Below are positions 46,519 to 56,231 of a DNA stretch of 64,000 bases, piece by piece (the first letter of the stretch is position 1; each line of letters begins with the position of its first letter). The notes below the pieces were generated by a model. The model did no database searches. It saw only the letters and a list, made by a program, of their open reading frames with translations, and was not told where the DNA came from. Position numbers and translations under genes: made by a program. Origin of the DNA: Acinetobacter guerrae (GTDB lineage Bacteria > Pseudomonadota > Gammaproteobacteria > Pseudomonadales > Moraxellaceae); contig NZ_LXGN01000005.1 of NCBI RefSeq assembly GCF_009372255.1, positions 212,942 to 276,941 on the forward strand. Reading direction: 5' to 3'.

Positions 46519-47907
46519 ATGGCTGATTTACAAGACTCTACGCCCAAATTAGGTGACAAACTTGACCTAATTTATGGACTAAATGACCGACCTACTCCAT
46601 TTGTCTCTTTTCTTGCAGCCCTGCAACATCTTTTAGCAATTATTGTCCCTATTGTTACACCAGGGCTACTGATTTGTCTGGCACTGGGTGTTTCTCGCGA
46701 AGAAACCAACATGATTTTATCCATGTCTTTGGTTATTTCGGGGATTGCGACTTTTTTACAATGTAAGAAAGTGGGACCTTTTGGCGCAGGCTTACTCATT
46801 GTTCAAGGCACCAGTTTTAACTTTATCGGCCCGATTATTGGAATTGGTAGCGCGATGGTGGCCGCAGGAACGCCTGTCAATCAAGTTATGGCAGCAATTT
46901 TTGGGGTGGTCATTGCGGGATCATTCATTGAAATGGGTGTATCTCGTATTCTACCGTGGGTAAAGAGACTGATCACACCACTGGTCACAGGAATTGTGGT
47001 ACTTCTGATTGGCTTAACCTTAATCAAGGAAGGCTTGATCAGTATGGGCGGTGGTTATCAGGCGATGCAAAACCAAACCTTTGCGAGTACAGATAACCTG
47101 ATTATGTCTTGTACAGTACTTGGCTTGATCATCCTGCTGAATCGTATTCAGATTATCTGGATTAAAAGTTCTGCAATTCTGATTGCACTCATTGCAGGTT
47201 ATGTTCTGGCAGGTTTCATGGGACATCTGGATTTTTCAGGTTTACACGAAACACCCATCATACAGATTCCAACGCCAATGCACTTTGGTTTAAGCTTTTC
47301 TTGGAGCTTATTCATCCCCATGGCTTTTATTTATCTGGTGACTTCTTTGGAAGCAATTGGTGATATTACTGCAACCAGTAAACTCTCCAATGAACCTGTA
47401 AATGGCCCAAAATGGATGGAGCGTATTAAAGGTGGCGTACTGGTTAATGGTGCAAATTCTCTGCTTGCAGGTTTATTTAATACTTTCCCAAGTTCAGTTT
47501 TTGCACAGAATAATGGTGTTATCCAACTCACGGGTGTAGCCAGTCGCTATGTCGGTATCTGGATTGCTATTTTATTGATCATACTCGGTTTATTTCCGAT
47601 TGTTTCTGGTGTAATTCAAGCCGTACCTCAAGCAGTATTAGGTGGTGCTGTCATGGTCATGTTTGGAGCTGTTGCTGCTTCAGGTATCAATATCTTGTCT
47701 AGTATTCATCTGGATCGTCGTGCGCTACTGATTATTGCGATTTCATTGGCATTAGGACTCGGTGTTGCACAAGTACCGCAAATTCTTGAACACTTACCAG
47801 AGTTATTTAAAAATATTTTTAGTTCAGGTGTAGCGACAGGTGGTATTGCGGCACTCATTTTAAATATTGTATTACCTGAGCATAACCAATCTGAACAACA
47901 ACCATAG
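46519..47907 (+). CDS. NCS2 nucleobase permease, XanP-like
   Basis: 462 residues from the ATG at 46519; a TTG at 46495 is in frame. About 12-14 membrane segments. NCS2 signature: GLFNTFPSSVFAQNNGVIQLTGVASR, as in xanthine permeases, together with the SLEAIGDITATSKLS helix. It imports xanthine or a related purine with protons; xanthine is inferred from the signature. A hairpin terminator follows at 47929. Confidence 0.86.
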   Translation: MADLQDSTPKLGDKLDLIYGLNDRPTPFVSFLAALQHLLAIIVPIVTPGLLICLALGVSREETNMILSMSLVISGIATFLQCKKVGPFGAGLLIVQGTSFNFIGPIIGIGSAMVAAGTPVNQVMAAIFGVVIAGSFIEMGVSRILPWVKRLITPLVTGIVVLLIGLTLIKEGLISMGGGYQAMQNQTFASTDNLIMSCTVLGLIILLNRIQIIWIKSSAILIALIAGYVLAGFMGHLDFSGLHETPIIQIPTPMHFGLSFSWSLFIPMAFIYLVTSLEAIGDITATSKLSNEPVNGPKWMERIKGGVLVNGANSLLAGLFNTFPSSVFAQNNGVIQLTGVASRYVGIWIAILLIILGLFPIVSGVIQAVPQAVLGGAVMVMFGAVAASGINILSSIHLDRRALLIIAISLALGLGVAQVPQILEHLPELFKNIFSSGVATGGIAALILNIVLPEHNQSEQQP

Positions 47908-47928
47908 ATTGGGCAATTTGATACATTT

Positions 47929-47957
47929 GCCCAGTTTAACTGGGCTTTATTATTCTT
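47929..47957 (+). terminator. Hairpin between the NCS2 permease and rsmC
   Basis: GCCCAGT-TTA-ACTGGGC followed by TTTATTATTCTT, ending six bases before the rsmC start. Confidence 0.7.
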
Positions 47958-47962
47958 GAGAG

Positions 47963-48985
47963 ATGAACATGGATCCACGTAGTGAAGTGGTACTTCGTCA
48001 GCAACAATTTCTATCAGGCAAGCTGTTACTGATCAATGCACCTGCTGATCATTTGAGTCATGAATTATCTAAAAATTTAGATGTTTCGATCTGGACATGG
48101 AACTTTGCTGATCATCAATATTTCGAGCAGCAGCAGTTTGATACGCATTTTTCAGTTGAATTTCCAAAGACCGATATCGATCAAGTCATCATCTTTGTAC
48201 CAAAATCAAAAGAGTTACTCAGCTATATTTTGCATGTTGTTGCGAGTCATCTTAAGCAAGGTCAATCGATTTTTCTGGTGGGTGAGAAAAAAGGCGGTGT
48301 GGAACGTGCTGCCAAACAACTACAACCGTTAGGTAAAAATCTTAAACTCGATAGCGCACGTCATTGTCAACTTTGGCAATGTATTTTGGAAAAAACAGAC
48401 ACACTAAAGCCGCTACAAAATTGGGTAAAAACCTATACCTTACACATCAATCAAACCGAACTTCATATCTGTGCCCTACCGGGTGTATTTAGCCAAAATC
48501 ATCTTGATGTTGGTACAGCCATTCTTTTACCTTATCTAAATAATATAAAATCAGGTAAACTTGCCGACTTTGGTTGCGGTGCAGGCGTAATAAGCGCATA
48601 TCTGGCGAAATTAAATAGCAAAAATGAAATTTATGCGCTAGATGTCGATGCCTTTGCCCTATGCTCTACCGAAATGACATTTCATCGAAATGGACTTAAT
48701 TTAGAACAGCTTCATATTCAGGCAGTCACGGGGATTCATGACGCGCCACAACAATTGGATGCGATTGTCAGTAACCCTCCTTTTCATCAAGGGATTCATA
48801 CAGACTATGCCGCCAGTGAAGGGCTATGTAAGCAAGCCAAAAAGCACTTAACCCTCAATGGGGAGTTGTGGATCGTGGCAAACCGTTTCTTAAATTATGC
48901 TCTTTTGATCGAACAACAATTTGGTTGCTGCAACGTCCTTGCGGATCAACAAGGATTCAAAGTGCTCTATGCCCAAGCGTCTTAA
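47963..48985 (+). CDS. rsmC: 16S rRNA m2G1207 methyltransferase
   Basis: 340 residues. Two tandem methyltransferase-like domains: the N-terminal one is degenerate; the C-terminal one has the SAM motif [15 protein letters not shown] (about residues 195-210) and the active NPPF motif in VSNPPFHQG. It methylates guanine 1207 in 16S rRNA of the 30S subunit. An ATG at 47969 is also possible. lysP follows 16 bases after its stop. Confidence 0.88.
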   Translation: MNMDPRSEVVLRQQQFLSGKLLLINAPADHLSHELSKNLDVSIWTWNFADHQYFEQQQFDTHFSVEFPKTDIDQVIIFVPKSKELLSYILHVVASHLKQGQSIFLVGEKKGGVERAAKQLQPLGKNLKLDSARHCQLWQCILEKTDTLKPLQNWVKTYTLHINQTELHICALPGVFSQNHLDVGTAILLPYLNNIKSGKLADFGCGAGVISAYLAKLNSKNEIYALDVDAFALCSTEMTFHRNGLNLEQLHIQAVTGIHDAPQQLDAIVSNPPFHQGIHTDYAASEGLCKQAKKHLTLNGELWIVANRFLNYALLIEQQFGCCNVLADQQGFKVLYAQAS

Positions 48986-49001
48986 TGACGAAGGAATTTT
49001 C

Positions 49002-50462
49002 ATGACTGAAACGATTCAACCTGAAAAGCTTCAGCGTAAGCTCGGTGCTCGTCATTTAAATATGATCGCGATTGGCGGTTCGATCGGCACAGGCTTATTT
49101 CTTGCCTCAGGTTCAACCATTGCCAATGCTGGCCCGGGTGGAGCATTGCTTGCCTATGCCTTGATTGGCATCATGATTTACTTTCTGATGACCAGTTTGG
49201 GGGAGCTCGCCACCCACAATCCAACTTCTGGCGCCTTTTTTACTTATGGTAGCCGTTACGTCGAAGATGGTTTTGGTTTTGCATTAGGCTGGAACTATTG
49301 GTACAACTGGGCGATTACGGTTGCCTTTGAGTTGGTTGCGGTTCAGCTCATCATGAAATTCTGGTTTCCAGACTTGCCAGGTTTCTACTGGAGTGGCATT
49401 TTTCTGGTGGTGATCTTTGCCATCAATGCTATGACAGTCAAAGGTTTTGGTGAAAGTGAATTTTGGTTTTCTATGGTCAAAGTCGTCGCAATCATTGCCT
49501 TTATTATTATTGGATTTTCCATGATCATCAAAATTATGATGACACCAGGAATGGCGACTTTTGGTAATTGGACCTATAAAGACGCACCTTTTGTCGGCGG
49601 ATTACAAGCGATGATTGGCGTAGCAATGATTGCAGGATTCTCTTTTCAGGGGACTGAAATGGTCGGCGTTGCCGCAGGTGAATCCAAAGATCCGAAACGC
49701 ACTATACCGCTTGCCATCAAACAGATTTTCTGGCGAATTTTACTGTTTTATATTGTGTGTATTTTTATCATCGGCACTTTAATTTCCTATGATGATCCGC
49801 GTTTATTACAAGCGGCATCTAGTAGTGATATTGCCTTATCTCCATTTACCTTACTCTATGAAAAAGTCGGTTTTGCATTTGCCGCCAGTCTAATGAATGC
49901 CGTGATTTTAACTGCTATTTTATCAGCAGGTAATTCAGGCATGTACTCTTCAACTCGTATGCTATTTGACATGGCTCGTGAAGGTCGTGCACCGAAGTGG
50001 TTTTCAAAACTAGATACGCGTGGCGTACCAATGAATGCACTTTATGCCACGACAGCCATTGCAGCATTATGTTTCCTGACCACCTTTATCGGAGAGCAAG
50101 CCGTTTTTAACTGGTTGCTCAATATGTCAGGCATGTGTGGTTTTATTGTTTGGCTCGGCATTGCCATTTCGCACTATCGTTTTCGCAAAGGCTATCTGGC
50201 TCAAGGTCATAAACTGGAAGATCTGGCGTACCGTGCCAAGTTTTTCCCTTTTGCACCGTGGTTTGCATTTATTTTATGTTCAATCATTATTTTGGGACAA
50301 AACTACCAAGCAGTTTTAGGTGGTAAAGTTGACTGGATGGGCTTACTTTCTACCTATATCAGTATTCCATTATTTTTAGTGATTTGGTTAAGCTATAAAT
50401 GGAAATATAAAACCAAATTAGTGCCTTATCATGAGATGAATATCAAACCAGATCAGGAATAA
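49002..50462 (+). CDS. lysP: APC-family amino acid permease, LysP-like
   Basis: 486 residues from the ATG at 49002, which has AAGGA 6 bases upstream. Twelve membrane segments; the start RHLNMIAIGGSIGTGLFLASG and NPTSGAFFTYGSRYVEDGFGFALGWNYWYNWAI match the LysP branch of the APC superfamily, which imports lysine with protons. Close relatives carry other amino acids, so lysine is probable but not certain. It follows rsmC by 16 bases, which suggests co-transcription. Confidence 0.85.
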   Translation: MTETIQPEKLQRKLGARHLNMIAIGGSIGTGLFLASGSTIANAGPGGALLAYALIGIMIYFLMTSLGELATHNPTSGAFFTYGSRYVEDGFGFALGWNYWYNWAITVAFELVAVQLIMKFWFPDLPGFYWSGIFLVVIFAINAMTVKGFGESEFWFSMVKVVAIIAFIIIGFSMIIKIMMTPGMATFGNWTYKDAPFVGGLQAMIGVAMIAGFSFQGTEMVGVAAGESKDPKRTIPLAIKQIFWRILLFYIVCIFIIGTLISYDDPRLLQAASSSDIALSPFTLLYEKVGFAFAASLMNAVILTAILSAGNSGMYSSTRMLFDMAREGRAPKWFSKLDTRGVPMNALYATTAIAALCFLTTFIGEQAVFNWLLNMSGMCGFIVWLGIAISHYRFRKGYLAQGHKLEDLAYRAKFFPFAPWFAFILCSIIILGQNYQAVLGGKVDWMGLLSTYISIPLFLVIWLSYKWKYKTKLVPYHEMNIKPDQE

Positions 50463-50518
50463 TTTTTGAATTTAATAATGATTGTCCATTCCTTGACTTT
50501 TAAAGCGAAAGGATTATG

Positions 50519-50614
50519 ATGACGATCAATATTCAATCATCTATGCAGTTCTTCAAAGAATTGCAATTTTATAGGAGTCACAACGTGCCAACTTTACAGG
50601 ATCATCCTTACTAA
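50519..50614 (+). CDS. Putative small protein or leader (31 residues) after lysP
   Basis: AAAGGA is five bases before the ATG at 50519 (an ATG at 50516 is two bases away). The frame starts MTINIQSS and ends TLQDHPY. Within it a GTG at 50585 has its own AGGAG seven bases upstream and would give only the last nine residues in the same frame. This double arrangement looks like a translated leader. An inverted repeat and a terminator follow. No known family. Confidence 0.5.
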   Translation: MTINIQSSMQFFKELQFYRSHNVPTLQDHPY

Positions 50615-50636
50615 TTATTGGCATGTTGTCAGCTCA

Positions 50637-50702
50637 CGGACAAATGTCAATCATCATTTGTCCGAATGCATATCAAACCTAGCATTCGCTAGGTTTTTTT
50701 AT
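50637..50702 (+). promoter_or_regulatory. Hairpin plus terminator (attenuator-like) after the 31-residue frame
   Basis: CGGACAAATG (50637) pairs with CATTTGTCCG (50655) over a 8-nt loop, and CCTAGC/GCTAGG (50679-50694) forms a second hairpin ending in seven T. The first stem is 23 bases after the stop of the small frame, as in attenuators, though a simple terminator is also possible. Confidence 0.6.
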
Positions 50703-50802
50703 ACCTCTATAAGTTTGTTGATTGTAAAAAGAGCGACATAGACAAATGAATATCATCCGATTATTCACTGATGTTTAAAACGTAAAATACGAGGATTACT
50801 TC

Positions 50803-50964
50803 ATGAAACTTAAACAGACATCACAAATCAAAGTTAGAAATCAGGTGGCTCTATCACCGTTGCTGCATAAGGGTGGAATGCATGAAACTGAAAAGCCTCA
50901 AGCACAGCATCGACGCAACCGCAAACAAACCAAACAATGGTTAAAATCTTCTGCGTGGGATTAA
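50803..50964 (+). CDS. Small basic protein (53 residues), family not recognised
   Basis: GAGGA lies 7 bases before the ATG at 50803. It starts MKLKQTSQIKVRN, has a VALSPLLHKGGMHETEKP core and an Arg/Lys/Gln-rich C-terminal half (QHRRNRKQTKQWL), and ends SAWD. The net charge is strongly positive, which suggests binding to RNA or the ribosome; this is inference. It lies between two terminators with its own likely promoter region. Confidence 0.6.
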   Translation: MKLKQTSQIKVRNQVALSPLLHKGGMHETEKPQAQHRRNRKQTKQWLKSSAWD

Positions 50965-50998
50965 CCGATTCATATCAAAATATGATCAGGAGTACAGT

Positions 50999-51190
50999 AT
51001 GAAAAAACGAATACATGATGATCGTCATTGGGTCTTAACTAGCCAAGACCAAGACAAAAAACAAACCCCAGTTATTTCAACTGGGGTTTGTTTTTTTAGA
51101 GCAATTCAAACTATAAAATGCCTAGACTTTTCTGAATATTTTCCAGATGAGGCACATGAAAATGCTGATCTGCGATTTTCACCCATTTAA
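50999..51190 (+). CDS. Doubtful open frame with an internal terminator
   Basis: AGGAG lies 6 bases before the ATG at 50999, so it looks translated, but after about 20 codons the frame runs through the strong terminator at 51059-51097 and its 3' part is antisense to the chpC-like gene. It may be a short peptide from an mRNA without a stop, a leader, or chance. It starts MKKRIHDDRHWVL. Confidence 0.3.
   Translation: MKKRIHDDRHWVLTSQDQDKKQTPVISTGVCFFRAIQTIKCLDFSEYFPDEAHENADLRFSPI
51056..51098. terminator. Strong bidirectional terminator
   Basis: A perfect 15-bp stem AAACAAACCCCAGTT/AACTGGGGTTTGTTT with a five-base loop and T runs on both strands. It ends the small-gene transcript on the plus strand and the pil-chp operon on the minus strand. 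Confidence 0.9.
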
Positions 51191-51563
51191 AAACCATTGG
51201 ATCAGATTCAATCATTTCTTCATCTACCACTTCTGAAATACGTAAACGAATTGACTGCGGCATCGTGTTACACATCAATGCAAAACGCTGTGCAACATCC
51301 TCCGCTTCTATAACCAATGCCACGCCTTGAATTGTTGTAGGATCGTTTACAGCATATACAGGCAATTTTAGATCATGCCACTCAATCGTTTGTGCATCGA
51401 CTTGAGTATCTAATGCAGACAAGACAATATTTTGTGGTAATAGCATCGGCACCCGATCATGACACTCAATAATATAAGCATCGATAAATCCAGTTGAAAC
51501 TGTAATTAAATGTTGAAGTTCCTGTTGATCAATTTGTGGTACTGCGGTGTTATCTGTATTCAT
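51111..51563 (-). CDS. CheW-like protein, ChpC-type
   Basis: 150 residues. A CheW-like beta pattern is visible (LPQNIVLSALDT, then IEWHDLKLPVYAV, ALVIEAEDVAQRFALMC, IRLRISEV). In the P. aeruginosa pilus system ChpC is a CheW-like adaptor downstream of chpA; the position here is the same. Its start overlaps the chpA stop (TGATG), so it is translationally coupled. No chpB (methylesterase) is present. The symbol is left blank because the match is by context. Confidence 0.68.
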   Translation of the reverse strand: MNTDNTAVPQIDQQELQHLITVSTGFIDAYIIECHDRVPMLLPQNIVLSALDTQVDAQTIEWHDLKLPVYAVNDPTTIQGVALVIEAEDVAQRFALMCNTMPQSIRLRISEVVDEEMIESDPMVFKWVKIADQHFHVPHLENIQKSLGIL

Positions 51564-54500
51564 CAGTAACTCCCTAAACGTGTATCAAGTAAGGCTTCAA
51601 TATTGGCAAGCAGTTCTGCTTCTTGGAAAGGTTTACCCATATAATGACTCACACCAAGTGACAATGCTCGTTCACGGTGCTTTTCACCTGTACGTGAAGT
51701 AATCATAATAATTGGCATGTCTTGATGTAATTCATGATGGCGCACCAAATTCGTGACCTCAAAACCATCCATACGAGGCATTTCGATATCTAGCAACATC
51801 AAATCTGGTTTGACATTTTCAAGCTGCTCCATCGCATCGACACCATCTTTGGCAGTGACCACATCAAAGCCTTGACGCTCTAATAAACGCGAAGTGACTT
51901 TACGTACAGTCACAGAGTCATCCACGATCATCACTAAACGACGTTCATCGGTATGACGCGTTTTTTCCCTGCCATCAATAGATTGTTTATTACGTTGTGT
52001 TGCCTGAATCTGTCTGGCAATATTTTGTCCATCCAAGATTAGACAAACATGACCATCCCCCAGAATTGTGGCACCCGCCACTGTTCCAATACTTGCAAAT
52101 TGCTGACCAATAGGTTTAACCACGATTTGCGCACGTGAACCTACCAATTGATCTACCAATAGCGCAATGGTCTGACCATGCGCGCCTTTTACCAGTAACA
52201 CAGGTAATGAATGTGCTACCCCTGATAATTTTGGAATAGGCTGATTGGCTACAAATTCAGCTAGATAACGTAACCGATAAGATGTGTTGTCGATATTAAA
52301 ATAGTCTTCCTGACTATTAAAATATTGCTCTAAAGTTGAAGGTGCAATTCGTACGATCCGATCAATCTGTGCCAAAGGCAATGCAAATTGCTGATCGCCA
52401 ACTTTCACCATAAGGGCATCACTTACAGCGACGGTCGTTGGAACACGAATAGTAAAGGTTGTTCCTGAGCCAAGTTTAGACTCGACTGTGACATGACCAC
52501 CCAGTGTTTTGATGCCACTTTGCACCACATCAAGTCCGACTCCACGACCCGAAATTTGGGTTACAGCCGTAGCTGTACTAAATCCAGGATGGAAAATGTA
52601 TTGTAGAATTTCCTGTGCATCAAGTTTTTGATCGGAAGTCATTAGACCATTTTGTAAGGCTTTGGCTTTAATTCGCTCAACATCAATACCTTTACCATCA
52701 TCGCTAAAACTCACCAGAACATCCGTTCCCTGACGGCTGATATTCAGTTCAATACGCCCTGTTTCAGGTTTACCCAGTTTCAAACGTTCTTCACGATCTT
52801 CTAAACCATGATCGACTGCATTACGCAACATATGCTCAAGTGGCGTAACCAAACGTTCTAGAATATTACGATCCAGTTCACCTTCGGTATTCTGAACAAT
52901 TAACTCTGCAGGACGATTGAGTGTGGTTGCAGTCTGACGCACAATCCGTTGTAAACGTGGCAATAATCGTGAAAAAGGTACCAGTCGGGTACGCATCAAA
53001 CTTTCCTGAATCTCGGCCTGAATGCGCGACTGTTGCAATAATAAACCTTCGGTATCACGAATCTTGTCTGATAATGTCGTTTTAAAGTCCACCAGATCCG
53101 ACGCAGATTCGGCAAGCGATTTTGACAATTGATTCAGAGATGAATATTGATCCATTTCTAACGGGTCAAAATCGGTATAACGCGAATTTTCCGTGCCATG
53201 TTTGGCAATGATCTGACTTTCTAGCTCACCTTCCATACGACGTAACTGATCTGCCAGACGTTGGATAGCAAGTTCCATTTCCACCAGTGTATTGCCCAAT
53301 TGTCCCAAATCCATTTCGATACGGGAACGGTTAATGGCATTTTCACCAGACAGGTTAATCATTTTTTCAATCAGATCGGCAGAAACACGAATCATCTCAT
53401 TTGAATCATCGACCTGTGTCGTATTATCCCATTCACCTAGCATAGAGGGTGGTTCTGTACCATCACCCTGTACAAACTCCATCACCTGTTCTTGCAAAAA
53501 TAAATCTGCACGAGCGAGTTTACTCGGAATTTGAGCATTGGTATCGACAAACTCAAGTCGTTCCAAGGTATGCTTTAGACCATCATAGTTATTATATGAA
53601 CGTTCAAAAATCGCCTGTTTTAACCATGTAAATGCTGTTAACAATAAATGGTCATAGACATTTGAATTAAAGTTTTTCACAGCAAACTGTTCAAACGCAT
53701 TTTCAAGATGTGAAGCAATGACAGCAACAGGTTCTAGTTCTGCCATACGTGCACCGCCTTTCAGACTATGCACTGCACGTTGTAACTGAAGAAGTAGACT
53801 ACGGTTTGAACGATCATCAAACCAGCGAAGAAGCAACTGATTCGCCGTTTCAAGTAATTCTTCGGCTTCTTCATAAAATGTTGCTTCAACTAGAGATTGC
53901 ACATCATCTAGCTCAGATTGCTGATCATATTTATCAGCTGCTATTGTGGTCTCAGACTCTTCAATAACCGCTGGCTCACTGATGGATTCAGGCTCAATAA
54001 AATCAATAGCTGTTTCACTGACAGAATCTTTATTCTGTGCATCAATGATGTCATCTGGCAATACAGTTTCGGCAGGTTCATTCTGACTTGAGATATCAGG
54101 CTGAGACTGCTGAGATACACCTTGTAAAACTTGTTCAATATTTTTAAGTATTTCAATTACCTGTGTTGCAGGATAATCGATTGCCTGATCACGCAAAGTT
54201 TGGATACGATCGGCAATATCATCTTGCACCAGACGAATAATCTGGATGAGATTTGCAGAGGAATGTATTTGCCCATGGATTAAACGTTCATAGATCGTTT
54301 CTAACTCATGTGCGATCAAGCCCATGTACGTTGCCTGAACCATATTCGCACCACCTTTTAAGGTATGCAAATAACGCATCAGATTATTCAACGCTGAAGT
54401 ATTAGTTTGTTGCTGCGACCAAGTATTTAAATCTGCATCAATACCCGCCAGTAGTTCATCCGCTTCTTCCAAAAAGATATCAAGAAGATCCGCATCAAAA

Positions 54501-56083
54501 TTACGATTGGCTTGTTCAGCTTCAATATGCTGATGATCCTGTTGAATGCGTGCAGAAATTTGCGATAAATCAAACTGTGGGCTTGCTGGTTCAGACGCAG
54601 GCACGACTTGCTCAATTCGCGTATTTTGCTGTTCCACCGTTGAAGTTGACGGCTCAACAATAGATGTTTCAATATCTTGTTGAACAAAATCCTGCAATTC
54701 ATTCAGAATATTTTGTTGCTCTTGTCCAAGATTGACACGTTGGCCTGCTGCTAGCGTATCGAATAAATGAATGACCTGTTGATGTGCTTGCCCAAAAATA
54801 TCAAAAGCGAAATCGATATGCAGTAATTCTGGTTTTTGCAGTAGTGATTCATATGCGGGTTTTAATTGCAATAAATAATCATGCACACCCTGCGAAGCAC
54901 GATTATGAGTATGTTCAATTAAAGACATTGCCTCTTGAATCAACTGCTGAATATAAGCAGGAAATTCATGTTTGGCACGCTTTTCAAACTCATAATCGGC
55001 ATTTAGCAGGTTGTCGATTTCTAGCTGTAATAACGATGTAACCACGCCTTGCGGGTGTTGCGCTTCATGTGCAATTTCTTCGATATTAAAGCCATAATTT
55101 TCCCACGCCTGATTGAATTTTTGATCAATTTTATCAAGCTGTTGCTGAGACCCTTGCTGATGCAAGGTATGCAAATAATCACGAACGAATTCAGCATAAT
55201 GAGTCAGTAAAGCGGTTTCATTGGATGTAGATTCCAATTCATCCTGCATCAATGTCTTAAATAGCGTTTCAACTTTACTACTGGCATCAAACACTTGCTG
55301 AATATGAGCCATCGATGAACTGCCGCGTAAAGTATGCAAAGCACGAATCAATTGATTATAGCTTTGATCGGTTGGCTCATCTTGTTGTAAGAAAGCATCC
55401 ACAGTTTGTAAATGCTCTTCTGCTTCTTCAAGGAAAATTGCCAGTGTTTCCTCAATTAAACCTTTATCTTGGGTATTTACAGATTCAACACTCAAATCAG
55501 CAATCGCTCTAGACTCAAGTTCAATTGGCTTTTCAGTTTCAGTAAACTGTTCTTCCTGAATTTCAAGACCTGTATTTACAGAGGTAGCGTTCAACCGTTC
55601 AGCTAAAATGAGCAACTCCTCCAAAGCAGGCTCTACACTTTGCTGTTGTTGAAGTTGTTGTCCTAATAAAATCAAAGGACGAATATCTAACGCATGTGCC
55701 TGAATTTGTTTAAAATCGTCATAAAATTTAAAGCGATACAAATTAAATACAGCGTGTACATAGCGCTGTAAATCCAGAGTCAATGGTAATGTTTTCGCAA
55801 TAATTCGATTCAGTGTTTCTTCAACTGTCCAAGCCAACTCACTAGATGACTTGGCTCCCACCATACGCCCAGACCCTTTTAGCGTATGAAAATGGCGGCG
55901 GACTTCCACCAAAGACTGGTGTTCATCTGGCTGAGCCATCCATTGCGGAATAAGTTGATTCAGTTCTTGAAAAATTTCTTCTAGTTCTTCAATAAAAATT
56001 TCAAGAATTTCTGGATCCTGATCAAGATAACTGTCTTCAGGTAAGTTTATTGTTTCAACAAGATGTTTTAATATTTCTTTCAT
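51563..56083 (-). CDS. chpA: Hybrid chemosensory histidine kinase ChpA
   Basis: 1506 residues, shorter than P. aeruginosa ChpA (about 2,470). Four HPt domains have intact phospho-acceptor motifs at H66 (HTLKGSG), H250 (HTLRGSS), H573 (HTLKGGA) and H772 (HSLKGGA). Then a CheA-type dimerisation segment, the HATPase (HMLRNAVDHGLED about 1085, DDGKGID, GRGVGLDVV), a CheW-like domain and a C-terminal REC domain (VMIVDDSVTVRK, phospho-acceptor D1432 in LLDIEMP). It autophosphorylates in response to PilJ and passes phosphate to PilG and PilH to control pilus extension and retraction. Confidence 0.93.
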   Translation of the reverse strand: MKEILKHLVETINLPEDSYLDQDPEILEIFIEELEEIFQELNQLIPQWMAQPDEHQSLVEVRRHFHTLKGSGRMVGAKSSSELAWTVEETLNRIIAKTLPLTLDLQRYVHAVFNLYRFKFYDDFKQIQAHALDIRPLILLGQQLQQQQSVEPALEELLILAERLNATSVNTGLEIQEEQFTETEKPIELESRAIADLSVESVNTQDKGLIEETLAIFLEEAEEHLQTVDAFLQQDEPTDQSYNQLIRALHTLRGSSSMAHIQQVFDASSKVETLFKTLMQDELESTSNETALLTHYAEFVRDYLHTLHQQGSQQQLDKIDQKFNQAWENYGFNIEEIAHEAQHPQGVVTSLLQLEIDNLLNADYEFEKRAKHEFPAYIQQLIQEAMSLIEHTHNRASQGVHDYLLQLKPAYESLLQKPELLHIDFAFDIFGQAHQQVIHLFDTLAAGQRVNLGQEQQNILNELQDFVQQDIETSIVEPSTSTVEQQNTRIEQVVPASEPASPQFDLSQISARIQQDHQHIEAEQANRNFDADLLDIFLEEADELLAGIDADLNTWSQQQTNTSALNNLMRYLHTLKGGANMVQATYMGLIAHELETIYERLIHGQIHSSANLIQIIRLVQDDIADRIQTLRDQAIDYPATQVIEILKNIEQVLQGVSQQSQPDISSQNEPAETVLPDDIIDAQNKDSVSETAIDFIEPESISEPAVIEESETTIAADKYDQQSELDDVQSLVEATFYEEAEELLETANQLLLRWFDDRSNRSLLLQLQRAVHSLKGGARMAELEPVAVIASHLENAFEQFAVKNFNSNVYDHLLLTAFTWLKQAIFERSYNNYDGLKHTLERLEFVDTNAQIPSKLARADLFLQEQVMEFVQGDGTEPPSMLGEWDNTTQVDDSNEMIRVSADLIEKMINLSGENAINRSRIEMDLGQLGNTLVEMELAIQRLADQLRRMEGELESQIIAKHGTENSRYTDFDPLEMDQYSSLNQLSKSLAESASDLVDFKTTLSDKIRDTEGLLLQQSRIQAEIQESLMRTRLVPFSRLLPRLQRIVRQTATTLNRPAELIVQNTEGELDRNILERLVTPLEHMLRNAVDHGLEDREERLKLGKPETGRIELNISRQGTDVLVSFSDDGKGIDVERIKAKALQNGLMTSDQKLDAQEILQYIFHPGFSTATAVTQISGRGVGLDVVQSGIKTLGGHVTVESKLGSGTTFTIRVPTTVAVSDALMVKVGDQQFALPLAQIDRIVRIAPSTLEQYFNSQEDYFNIDNTSYRLRYLAEFVANQPIPKLSGVAHSLPVLLVKGAHGQTIALLVDQLVGSRAQIVVKPIGQQFASIGTVAGATILGDGHVCLILDGQNIARQIQATQRNKQSIDGREKTRHTDERRLVMIVDDSVTVRKVTSRLLERQGFDVVTAKDGVDAMEQLENVKPDLMLLDIEMPRMDGFEVTNLVRHHELHQDMPIIMITSRTGEKHRERALSLGVSHYMGKPFQEAELLANIEALLDTRLGSY

Positions 56084-56231
56084 AACGAAGGCTTCTTTCG
56101 TTTATCCACCTTTGATGGTGAAACATGATCTACCACCATCACGCAAGTGACTTCCCTCTCAAGAAGTCATCTTGACGATGCATTTTTTATTTGGGACAGC
56201 TCAAAGTCTATCCCAAAGTATAACTCAAAGT

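Noticed and set aside
50463..50515. Lysine riboswitch after lysP
   Set aside because: No structure of that kind is present and it lies downstream, not upstream, of the permease.
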